This document shows, one piece after another, positions 1 through 5,716 of a stretch of 10,022 bases of DNA (the first letter of the stretch is position 1; every line of letters starts with the position of its first letter). Position numbers and translations under genes: made by a program. The stretch comes from Candidatus Aminicenantota bacterium. Its GTDB lineage: Bacteria; Acidobacteriota; Aminicenantia; UBA2199. A model generated the notes under the pieces. It worked only from the letters and a program-made list of their open reading frames with translations, ran no database searches and was not told the origin of the DNA. Location of the stretch: contig DAOVIP010000036.1 of NCBI GenBank assembly GCA_030671465.1, positions 1 through 10,022 on the forward strand, read 5' to 3'.

Positions 1-557
1 ATGTCGGCATCCGCGGTCGAGTCTTCTTTGTAGTTGAGATCTACCAGAATTTTGTCATCTTTGATCCCGATTGATACGGCGGCAATGATCTCCAGTTCGG
101 GTATTTCAGCCATCAGGTTTTCAAAAACAAGATATTTCAATAGTTTGACCACTACCAGCATGGCGGCGTTGAGGGCCACACAGCGGGTGCTGCCATCCGC
201 CTGGATCACGTCGGTATCCACAAAAAAAGTTTTCCCGGTTATGGCCTTCATGTCAAAGGTATTTCTCAGTGCCCGGCCAATAAACCGTTGAATCTCAATA
301 TGGCGGTAATGGGATCGGGAGCGTTCCCTTTTCAAGCGTTGAATTCCCACCGAACCCGGGAGCATGGCATATTCCGCATTGATCCACCCCTTGTTTGAGT
401 CTTTTAAGAAATGAGGGGTTTTGTTTTCAAAGGTGGCGGTGGAGATGACCCGGGTATTACCCTGTTCCAGCAGTACTGATCCGGGTATGTTCTGGATATA
501 ATCAGGTACAATATTGATGCCCCTGATTTCGGAATCCTTCCGGTTATCCGGTCTCAT
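1..557 (-). CDS. rph: Ribonuclease PH, N-terminal 185 residues (runs off the left edge)
   Basis: RNase PH is a phosphate-dependent 3'-5' exoribonuclease that trims tRNA and other RNA 3' ends in the cytoplasm. The reading frame is open from the ATG at 557 to the window edge. Family landmarks line up with the E. coli protein nearly residue for residue: MRPDNR start, GSVLLEQGNTRV (26-37), GWINAEYAMLPGS (57-69), IEIQRFIGRALR (87-98), the phosphate-binding Arg85 and QADGSTR (119-125, Thr124/Arg125), AAVSIGI (159-165), and the acidic residues of YKEDSTADAD (176-185, Asp179/Asp185) expected at the active site. The usual length is about 240 aa, so roughly a quarter is missing beyond the edge. The start is supported by an AGGAG ribosome site 5-6 nt upstream, inside the 3' end of the acyltransferase gene, which it overlaps by 14 nt. 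It is last seen in the lipid A cluster and probably translationally coupled to it. Confidence 0.95.
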   Translation of the reverse strand, partial: MRPDNRKDSEIRGINIVPDYIQNIPGSVLLEQGNTRVISTATFENKTPHFLKDSNKGWINAEYAMLPGSVGIQRLKRERSRSHYRHIEIQRFIGRALRNTFDMKAITGKTFFVDTDVIQADGSTRCVALNAAMLVVVKLLKYLVFENLMAEIPELEIIAAVSIGIKDDKILVDLNYKEDSTADAD

Positions 558-1467
558 GGTTTTCTCCTGATGGTTTGGATTTCCAGCGCTGGTGAAACCA
601 CAGCCATTGTTCGGGGAATTGCCTGATTTTTTCTTCGATGAGAGTATTGCAGTACTGGGTCAGCCGGATTAAATCATCCTGGAAATCTCCGGTTTTCCGA
701 AAGGCAACTTCATCCGAGATCTCAAGTACAATTTTTTTCGGTTCGTAATGGATAAAAACCGGGACAATGGGGATGTTACGCTTCAGGTGGAGCAGGGATA
801 CCGAGGGTACGGCACACACTTTCCGGGAAAAAAAATCAACAAATACCCCCTCTTCGGGCAGGGTGTTCTGGTCAATGATCATGCCGATGATCTGGTTATT
901 CCGCAATTCCTTGAGAATGGTTTTGATGGAGCCTTTTTTGTAGATAATGCGGGATCCCATGTGCTCCCTGAAACGGATTACCCGTTTTTCGATCAGGGGA
1001 TTATCCATGATCCGGGCCACATTGTAGGTTTTTCGGTTCAGTTTCCGGCTGATAATAAAGGGAACCAGCTCCCAGTTGCCAAAATGAGCCGAAAACAAAA
1101 TGACCCCTTTTCCCCTGTTCAGACTATTCTCAAGAGCTTGGCTGTTCCGGATCTGGATCTCCGGTAAGATCTTTTTAGGCTTTTTCTTGATATACAAATA
1201 AATGACCTGGGTGAAAATTTTGGAAAAATGCTTGTATATATTGCGTTTCAATTGCCTGATCTCCGATGTCTTTTTTTCCGGAAAGGCCATCTCCAGGTTG
1301 TGGGTTACGATTTTCGAATGACGGCGGCCCAGTACCCGGAACAAGAAATCCAGGCTGGCCCGGTGAAGGGGCAGCAGGAACAGCGGAGATAATTGTATAC
1401 TGATGACATAGGCCATGAAAACGGCATATTCGATCCGGTGTTTAAATAAAACCGTGTTTTTTGACAT
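544..1467 (-). CDS. lpxL: Lysophospholipid/lipid A acyltransferase, LpxL/HtrB family (Kdo2-lipid IVA lauroyltransferase-like)
   Basis: A 307-aa member of the LpxL/LpxM family, which transfers a secondary acyl chain from acyl-ACP to Kdo2-lipid IVA at the inner membrane. The protein shows an N-terminal hydrophobic stretch (about 15-35), the catalytic HX4E motif as HFGNWE (His128, Glu133), the MIIDQN segment (196-201), the GVFVDFFSRKVCAVPS segment (207-222) typical of the family, and the C-terminal PEQWLWFHQRWK signature (285-296). Length is normal. It overlaps lpxK by 26 nt upstream and rph by 14 nt downstream. Only a weak GGGA lies before the ATG, so translation may depend on ribosomes finishing lpxK. 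Chain-length specificity and whether it acts as LpxL or LpxM cannot be read from sequence; it is the only such acyltransferase in the window. Context next to lpxK and waaA argues for the lipid A role over a general phospholipid acyltransferase. Confidence 0.92.
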   Translation of the reverse strand: MSKNTVLFKHRIEYAVFMAYVISIQLSPLFLLPLHRASLDFLFRVLGRRHSKIVTHNLEMAFPEKKTSEIRQLKRNIYKHFSKIFTQVIYLYIKKKPKKILPEIQIRNSQALENSLNRGKGVILFSAHFGNWELVPFIISRKLNRKTYNVARIMDNPLIEKRVIRFREHMGSRIIYKKGSIKTILKELRNNQIIGMIIDQNTLPEEGVFVDFFSRKVCAVPSVSLLHLKRNIPIVPVFIHYEPKKIVLEISDEVAFRKTGDFQDDLIRLTQYCNTLIEEKIRQFPEQWLWFHQRWKSKPSGENHETG

Positions 1468-2461
1468 TTTCCCAAATCAGCTCATTCAGATTAAAGCTAA
1501 ATTTTATACTATTTTTAGCATTAATTAAAGGAATACCGATCAAATTCAATTCCGAGAGCTTGATAAAATCCTTTTCTGTGCAAACCAGATAGTCAATCCG
1601 GTTTTTTTTTCTGAGGGTGTTCAAGCGGACCAGATCCCCCTGGTTGTATCCATGGTGGTCCGGAAAGGGCCTGAAAACTTTCAGGTTAAACCGGGAGAGG
1701 TCATCCCGAAACCGCTGGTTATCCCCCAGGGCCGAGAATCCCAGCAATGTGGCATTCCCAATGTCTGTTTCTCGGCCGGAGGCCTGGTGGAATTTCAGGA
1801 AAGAAAAAGCGTAATAGCCCCGAAGGGGGTGATTTTTTTTTCTCTTAAGTGGCCCCCGGGGTTCTTCTTCGGGTGGGTTCTGGAATTCGGATTCCCCGGC
1901 CAGGTGAAGCACAATGTCTTCCCGGCGGCTCAGCCATTTGAAATTTCTCAGATAATAATAAGGATGGCTGGGATTGATCAGCATGATCTTCAGGTTTTTA
2001 CGGATTCCGGTTGACTGAAAGCCATCATCTAAAATAATGATGTTCCGGTCATTGTCTAATGCCTTTTTTATGGATTCATGCCGGTTTTTACCGATATAAA
2101 TATGTTGGTGGGGGAAATTATTCCTCAGCAGAATGGCCTCATCCCCGACCTCCGAAACCCGGTGCTCCGGGGTAACCCGGGCTCCTGTTTTTTCATAACC
2201 GGACCGGTACCCCCGGCTGACAATGGCAAATTTCAGTTTTTTCCGGTTCAGGGCCTGACAGATTTCGTTAACCAGGGTGGTTTTACCGGTACCGCCGAAT
2301 GACAGGTTGTCCACTGAAATAATGAATGCCTCGGAGTAGGCTTTTTTGCCCAGGGAACGCAGGCTGAGGGTCAGCAGGGAAAAGCATTTAAACAGAATGG
2401 ACACCAGGTTCAATACCGGGGTCAATCCCTGATGAACGATTGTAGCTGGTTTAATATGCAT
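1442..2461 (-). CDS. lpxK: Tetraacyldisaccharide 4'-kinase (lipid A 4'-kinase)
   Basis: LpxK phosphorylates the 4' position of the tetraacyl-disaccharide 1-phosphate to give lipid IVA, on the cytoplasmic side of the inner membrane. The 339-aa protein has an N-terminal hydrophobic helix (about 15-35) that would anchor it, the P-loop GGTGKTT (56-62) preceded by SVDNLSF, the SRGYRS motif (82-87), VGDEA (105-109), the Walker B-like LDDGFQ (144-149), and the late motifs PFPDHHGYN and CTEKDFIKL typical of the family. Length is usual. The ATG at 2461 has an AAAGGATC ribosome site about 7 nt upstream and puts the P-loop at the expected distance from the N-terminus, although this gives a 40-nt overlap with waaA. 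The gene contains two A9 runs in the coding strand (1602-1610 and 1833-1841), each encoding R-K-K-N. Confidence 0.95.
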   Translation of the reverse strand: MHIKPATIVHQGLTPVLNLVSILFKCFSLLTLSLRSLGKKAYSEAFIISVDNLSFGGTGKTTLVNEICQALNRKKLKFAIVSRGYRSGYEKTGARVTPEHRVSEVGDEAILLRNNFPHQHIYIGKNRHESIKKALDNDRNIIILDDGFQSTGIRKNLKIMLINPSHPYYYLRNFKWLSRREDIVLHLAGESEFQNPPEEEPRGPLKRKKNHPLRGYYAFSFLKFHQASGRETDIGNATLLGFSALGDNQRFRDDLSRFNLKVFRPFPDHHGYNQGDLVRLNTLRKKNRIDYLVCTEKDFIKLSELNLIGIPLINAKNSIKFSFNLNELIWENVKKHGFI

Positions 2462-3672
2462 TTCGTTGATCCTTTTTGGTCCAGAACGGTATTCAGGGCC
2501 TGCTGGCCCATCTTTTCCAGATCCAGGCCCTCGAGCTCCTGAATCGTGGCCTTAAAATCCGGTCCGTTCCGGATGATCCGATAAACACCTTTTTTGACCA
2601 GTTCCGCTCCGATATCCGGAAAATTATTGAACCTGGGGCCTCCCAGGATTATTTTGCCATGAATGGCCGGTTCATATAAATTATGTCCTCCGATTTTTTT
2701 CTGAAAAGTCCCTCCCATAAAGACCAGATCGGATATGGCCAAGATAGGGAACAGGTAGCCGATCCGATCGAAGATAAAAACGGATTCATCCGGATTGATG
2801 CGGCTGGAGCGGGACCAGGTGGCATGGGCCAGACCCAGTTTTTCCAGCTGTTTTTCAATTTGAGCGGTCCGATGGGGATGCCGGGGGACGATGATAAGGG
2901 CGTATTTGTCTGTCAGGGCGGGCAGGGCCGGAAAAATAATTTTTTCATCAGCGGCATGGGTGCTGGCCAGGACTATGATTTTTTTCCGGGGAGAGCTGAG
3001 TTTCAGATGATTCAGGATTTCGATTTTAGAGGGAAGGGATTTCTTGAGGGCGAAGGCTTCATCGGCCTTAATGTTTCCGCAGACTTTGAGTTTGGATTCG
3101 GGCAGGTAAAAGGTCTTGAATCGCTCCCTGTGGACTTCGGATTGCAGGAAATAAAAATCGACCATGTTGAAGTATTTTTTGAACAGCCACCGGCATTTTT
3201 TGTATTTCCGGTAGGCGGATTCCGATATCCGGCCGTTGATGACCACCACCGGAATCCGATTTTTCTCCATGATGGAAAGCCAGTTGGGCCAGATCTCAAG
3301 CTCATTGAGTATGAGCAGATGGGGTTTCAGGATTTTTAAAAATTTTTTAATGACAAAACTGAAATCAAGCGGGGAGTTGATCACCCGGATCCCGGTAAGG
3401 GTTTTTCGGGCATAGTCATAACCAGAGGGGGTGGTGACCGACAGGATGATGTTTTTATGGGTGATCGATAGTCGGCTGATCAGGTTTTCCAGGCTCCTGA
3501 CCTCCCCGACTGAAACGGCATGGATCCACAAGCTCTCTTTTATACCCGGTTCCATGGCCGGAGAAAACCGGTGTTTGAACAGCTGGCGGTATCTTTTCAA
3601 GATCAGGAAGTGTATCCAGAGGGGGATCGATAGGGCCAGGAGGATGAAATAACCGATATCCAGAAAAATCAT
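2422..3672 (-). CDS. waaA: 3-deoxy-D-manno-octulosonic acid (Kdo) transferase
   Basis: WaaA (KdtA) adds Kdo from CMP-Kdo to lipid IVA, a GT-B-fold step at the inner membrane. The 416-aa sequence has an N-terminal membrane helix (about 5-25), the motif LWIHAVSVGEV (48-58) with the catalytic general base Glu57, NELEIWPN (123-130, usually ETEIWPN), INGRIS (145-150), LASTHAADE (235-243), IVPRHPHR (261-268) and the sugar-nucleotide-binding region GGTFQKKIGGHNLYEP (320-335). Length matches the family. Whether it adds one, two or more Kdo units cannot be told from this. The ATG at 3672 starts directly at the membrane helix, but no good ribosome site precedes it, and a TATAAT sits only 7 nt upstream. 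It is 84 nt downstream of the RHH gene and overlaps lpxK by 40 nt. Confidence 0.95.
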   Translation of the reverse strand: MIFLDIGYFILLALSIPLWIHFLILKRYRQLFKHRFSPAMEPGIKESLWIHAVSVGEVRSLENLISRLSITHKNIILSVTTPSGYDYARKTLTGIRVINSPLDFSFVIKKFLKILKPHLLILNELEIWPNWLSIMEKNRIPVVVINGRISESAYRKYKKCRWLFKKYFNMVDFYFLQSEVHRERFKTFYLPESKLKVCGNIKADEAFALKKSLPSKIEILNHLKLSSPRKKIIVLASTHAADEKIIFPALPALTDKYALIIVPRHPHRTAQIEKQLEKLGLAHATWSRSSRINPDESVFIFDRIGYLFPILAISDLVFMGGTFQKKIGGHNLYEPAIHGKIILGGPRFNNFPDIGAELVKKGVYRIIRNGPDFKATIQELEGLDLEKMGQQALNTVLDQKGSTKCILNQLQSFIRD

Positions 3673-3756
3673 CCGTTTATTATATCACAAAAGCCCGGGA
3701 GATAAATCTCCGTACCGGTTCTCAGTTCGCCCGGTACCCGGAGTTCGGTAGAATCT
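3673..3756 (-). promoter_or_regulatory. Short gap between RHH gene and waaA with inverted repeats and a TATAAT box
   Basis: The gap contains a 7-bp inverted repeat GTACCGG (3712-3718) / CCGGTAC (3731-3737) with a 12-nt loop and, just downstream on the transcript, GGAGA (3698-3702) / TCTCC (3707-3711) with a TAAA loop. These could pause or attenuate transcription between the two genes, but neither is followed by a convincing U-run, so they are not called as a terminator. On the minus strand TATAAT lies at 3679-3684, with only a poor -35 candidate (TTTATC, 3701-3706). If active, it would start waaA mRNA almost at its ATG. This is weak evidence. Confidence 0.35.
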
Positions 3757-4161
3757 TCAGGCTTTCTTTTTGGCCGATATTTCTTTGGAAATGATCTCGG
3801 ACAGTTCCCCCTTCAGTTTTTCGATTTCTTCCATTTTCTGGGAAATTTTTTGAAAGATCTCTTCCTGCTGCTTGATCCCTTCCTCGATGAGGAACGCGGC
3901 GCTTTCGGACCGGCTTTTAAACAATCCGGCTTCTACCAGTGTGTTGAGATTGCGGTTGGCATCATCATTGACCCGTATGGTCAACACCGTGTTTCTGGAA
4001 CTCAGGGCCCGGTCAATGGTTTTCTTCAGTGATTCCACGGTTCTGCTGGCGAATTTTTCCACATGGTCTCCGAACTCTTCAAAGACGTTTTTCTCTTTTT
4101 CCCCTGATGACTGGCCTGAAGCCGGATTTTCCGACTTGCGGCTATTGGATTGATTAACCAT
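3757..4161 (-). CDS. Ribbon-helix-helix (CopG/Arc-like) protein with N- and C-terminal helical extensions
   Basis: A 134-aa protein, not assignable to a named gene. Residues 1-24 are polar and low in hydrophobics (probably disordered). Residues 25-54 form a likely amphipathic helix (FEEFGDHVEKFASR and onward). Residues 57-98 look like an RHH DNA-binding fold: strand TVLTIRVND (58-66), helix 1 ANRNLNTLVEAGLF (68-81), a KSRSE turn (82-86) and helix 2 SAAFLIEEGIKQ (87-98). Residues 99-127 are a charged, heptad-like coiled coil ending in a lysine-rich tail. The ATG at 4161 is chosen over the upstream ATG at 4233 because GAGGAGG (4167-4173) sits 5 nt before it and the extra 24 residues look like leader sequence. 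It is the first gene of the minus-strand cluster. The fold suggests a dimeric transcription factor, perhaps autoregulatory, but the role is unknown. A structural or granule-associated role for the long helices remains possible. Confidence 0.75.
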   Translation of the reverse strand: MVNQSNSRKSENPASGQSSGEKEKNVFEEFGDHVEKFASRTVESLKKTIDRALSSRNTVLTIRVNDDANRNLNTLVEAGLFKSRSESAAFLIEEGIKQQEEIFQKISQKMEEIEKLKGELSEIISKEISAKKKA

Positions 4162-4187
4162 TTTATCCTCCTCGGTCTGCGAATACG

Positions 4188-4211
4188 GGCCTTGCATCGC
4201 GGGTGAAGGCC
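4188..4211 (-). other. Leader hairpin 1 upstream of the RHH gene
   Basis: GGCCTT (4188-4193) and AAGGCC (4206-4211) form a 6-bp stem around a 12-nt loop in the predicted 5' leader, about 15 nt before the GAGGAGG ribosome site. It could influence translation initiation, but no known riboswitch pattern is recognised. Confidence 0.35.
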
Positions 4212-4226
4212 TGTAGCCGCTTTCTG

Positions 4227-4256
4227 CTGGCAATACTTACATGTATTTAAAACCAG
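4227..4256 (-). other. Leader hairpin 2 containing a TTACATGT box
   Basis: Nested inverted repeats: outer CTGG (4227-4230) / CCAG (4253-4256) and inner AATAC (4232-4236) / GTATT (4243-4247) around TTACAT. The apex contains the palindrome TACATGTA (4238-4245). It lies just downstream of the predicted transcription start, so it could act either as an RNA stem or as a DNA operator. Confidence 0.35.
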
Positions 4257-4270
4257 CGTAATCAAATTAC

Positions 4271-4299
4271 AATATACACAAAATTGATTTACATGTCAA
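4271..4299 (-). promoter_or_regulatory. Sigma70-type promoter for the RHH-waaA-lpxK-lpxL-rph cluster
   Basis: On the minus strand a perfect -35 TTGACA (4294-4299) is followed by a 17-bp spacer and a -10 TATATT (4271-4276, five of six consensus bases). Transcription would start near 4264 and leave a leader of about 100 nt before the RHH start codon. A T/A-rich stretch lies upstream of the -35. The match and spacing are close to ideal, although activity is inferred from sequence only. Confidence 0.75.
4289..4296. repeat. TTACATGT box at the minus-strand -35
   Basis: TTACATGT here recurs at 4237-4244, in the same orientation and 52 bp apart (about five helical turns). This copy overlaps the -35 hexamer (4294-4299) of the RHH gene promoter; the other lies just inside the transcript. 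Each contains the palindrome ACATGT. Candidate operator pair for the RHH protein, by inference from position only. Confidence 0.35.
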
Positions 4300-4353
4300 G
4301 TCCAGGGTCATTTCTTTTTTAAATGATTCATTTTTATTTCAATAAAAAATAAT

Positions 4354-4379
4354 CTGAAAATTTCAGTTTTTTTTTTTTT
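4354..4379. other. Small AT-rich inverted repeat followed by a 13-T tract
   Basis: CTGAA and TTCAG bracket a three-base centre (4354-4366) and are followed by 13 T on the plus strand (4367-4379). It has the outline of an intrinsic terminator, but the stem is short and AT-rich and there is no plus-strand gene to its left. It may act as a bendable A-tract or an insulator against stray transcription running towards pilM. Confidence 0.3.
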
Positions 4380-4557
4380 GACCTGAAATTACCATGAAAT
4401 CCGGGTTTTTAAAACAAAATAATATCGGAAAAGCGGGTGTTGAAATTGGAAATATGTTGGTATATCGGCTATTTGAGGACTGGCATTTTTGAAACCAAGG
4501 TATATTCAAGGTTTTATAACAGTGTTGTTCAGACATGCCCAATATAACTACAAAAAT

Positions 4558-4596
4558 AAAAAAAAAGTTGACATCTGAATTTTTCTATGTTACTAA
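4558..4596 (+). promoter_or_regulatory. Promoter of the pilMNOPQ operon
   Basis: A perfect -35 TTGACA (4568-4573) is preceded by an A9 tract (4558-4566) that resembles a proximal UP element. After 17 bp comes TACTAA (4591-4596), a poor hexamer (three of six), but preceded by TG one base upstream (4588-4589), giving an extended -10. Predicted start is near 4603, leaving about 30 nt to the pilM start. No sigma54 -24/-12 pair was found. The -35 is convincing, while the -10 assignment is less certain. Confidence 0.6.
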
Positions 4597-4633
4597 AAGT
4601 TTGAAATGATAACAATTTTAGATGGAGATTGGC

Positions 4634-5716
4634 ATGCCTGTTTTGGATTTTATAAAATCAAAGAAAGTTATCGGACTTGATATCGGAAGTTTTGCCTTAA
4701 AGCTGGTTGAACTGAAACCCAAGAAGAAGGGAAAGGAGACCGTCTATGAATTGGTTTCCCTGGGTTATGAACCGGTTCCTTATCAATCCATTGTCGAAGG
4801 GAGCATTATGGATTCCACGGCCGTGGTGGATGCTATCCAGCATATATTCTATGAGAGCAAGACAAAAACCAACAAGTTGTCTTTCGGGGTATCGGGCAGC
4901 TCGGTCATCGTGAAGCGAATCGAAGTCCAGAGACTCAGTCCCAGTGAAATGCACGAACACATCCTGTGGGAGGCCAGGCCCCATATCCCCTTTACCCCCG
5001 AAGAAGTTAACATTGATTATGAAATTATTGAATCCGATGATGTCCATCCGGAACGGGTGGGCGTAATTTTAGCTGCGGTCAAAAAAGAAAAATTAAATGA
5101 TTATTTGAATGTCATTGCCATTGCCGATAAGGCATCCCATATCATTGATCTTGAATCCTTTGCCATCTTGAACAGTGTGTTAGCCAATTACGAAATGTAC
5201 CAGCAACGCTGCATCGCCATTATCAATATCGGCGCTTCTATTTCCAATGTGATCATTGCCCGGTCGGGGCATCCTGTTTTTGTCCGGGATATCGCTTTTG
5301 GCGGTAATCAGTTTACCGACTTGATTCAGAAAGAATTGAACCTGAAATATGAAAAGGCCGAATCGGTGAAAAAGGGCAGGCAGGTGGAGGGGGTTTCGCC
5401 GGCAGCGGTCAAGCCGGCCATCAATCTGGTTTTCAACGAACTGAAAAATGAAATCAGCAAAACCTTTGAATTCCACCGCTCCAATACCACCGAGGGTCGA
5501 ATCGATAATATTCTGATCAGCGGGGGAACCGCCAACCTGGAATCCATTGTGGATTTTTTCTCCCAGGAGTTTGATATCCCGGTTGAAGTTGTCAATCCTT
5601 TCAATAATATTGATATCAATCCCAAAAAATTTGACCTGGAGTTTATCAAAGACATGGCCCCGGTTTTTAATGTGGCCATGGGATTGGCTATAAGAGCCGT
5701 TGGAGATTTTAAATGA
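4634..5716 (+). CDS. pilM: Type IV pilus assembly protein PilM, actin-like ATPase
   Basis: PilM is a cytoplasmic actin-fold nucleotide-binding protein that docks on the N-terminal tail of PilN and links the pilus motor to the alignment complex. The 360-aa form has the phosphate-1 loop GLDIGS (14-19) followed by FALKLVEL, the RPHIPFTPEE segment (115-124), a second phosphate-binding motif NIGAS (198-202), FGGNQFTD (222-229), and the adenosine motif ISGGTANL (295-302). The ATG at 4634 is preferred over the in-frame ATG at 4622 because GGAG (4624-4627) lies 6 nt before it, while 4622 has no ribosome site; starting here also gives the usual short lead (PVLDFIKSKKVI) before the GLDIGS loop. First gene of the operon; its stop overlaps the pilN start as ATGA. 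Confidence 0.96.
   Translation: MPVLDFIKSKKVIGLDIGSFALKLVELKPKKKGKETVYELVSLGYEPVPYQSIVEGSIMDSTAVVDAIQHIFYESKTKTNKLSFGVSGSSVIVKRIEVQRLSPSEMHEHILWEARPHIPFTPEEVNIDYEIIESDDVHPERVGVILAAVKKEKLNDYLNVIAIADKASHIIDLESFAILNSVLANYEMYQQRCIAIINIGASISNVIIARSGHPVFVRDIAFGGNQFTDLIQKELNLKYEKAESVKKGRQVEGVSPAAVKPAINLVFNELKNEISKTFEFHRSNTTEGRIDNILISGGTANLESIVDFFSQEFDIPVEVVNPFNNIDINPKKFDLEFIKDMAPVFNVAMGLAIRAVGDFK

Larger units (their letters stand above)
4162..4621. other. 460-bp AT-rich divergent intergenic region
   Basis: No gene of credible length is seen on either strand. From left to right it holds the RHH leader with two hairpins, the minus-strand promoter, an AT palindrome (TTTTTATT 4331-4338 / AATAAAAA 4341-4348), a CTGAA-AAT-TTCAG-like repeat (4354-4366) followed by 13 T (4367-4379), a nearly featureless 4381-4550 stretch with a CAAGGT direct repeat (4496-4501 and 4507-4512, 11 bp apart), an A9 tract and the plus-strand pil promoter. 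Its length and composition differ sharply from the tightly packed, overlapping genes on both sides, suggesting a shared regulatory region. Confidence 0.7.

Noticed and set aside
34..291. 85-codon plus-strand frame at the left edge
   Set aside because: Lies opposite rph, whose frame is open to the edge and matches RNase PH throughout.
748..1167. 139-codon plus-strand frame opposite the acyltransferase gene
   Set aside because: Antisense shadow of a well-supported gene; no start signal or family resemblance.
2683..3339. 218-codon open frame on the plus strand opposite waaA
   Set aside because: It is a shadow of waaA: no ribosome site, glycine/phenylalanine-rich low-quality translation and no recognisable motif, whereas the minus frame carries all Kdo transferase motifs.
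3757..4161. RHH gene as the antitoxin of a toxin-antitoxin pair
   Set aside because: The neighbours are waaA and, across a 460-bp spacer, divergent pilM; no small toxin-like gene overlaps or adjoins it.
4162..4233. Upstream in-frame ATG (4233) extending the RHH protein by 24 residues
   Set aside because: No ribosome site before it; the GAGGAGG site sits inside the extension 5 nt before the ATG at 4161, and the extension overlaps the leader hairpins.
4354..4379. Intrinsic terminator for a plus-strand transcript
   Set aside because: The stem is 5 AT-rich base pairs with a tiny loop and there is no plus-strand gene upstream to terminate; reported only as a T-tract element.
4481..4500. TGGCA followed by TTTTTG, considered as a sigma54 -24/-12 promoter
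   Set aside because: No TTGC-type -12 element at the required spacing; a sigma70-type -35 closer to pilM explains the operon better.
4489..4520. TTGAAA ... TATAAC as a second pil promoter
   Set aside because: Spacer of 20 bp is longer than usual and the -35 is imperfect; the TTGACA at 4568 is better placed.
4622..4633. ATG at 4622 as pilM start
   Set aside because: No ribosome site upstream; GGAG 6 nt before the ATG at 4634 and the short lead to the GLDIGS loop favour the later start.
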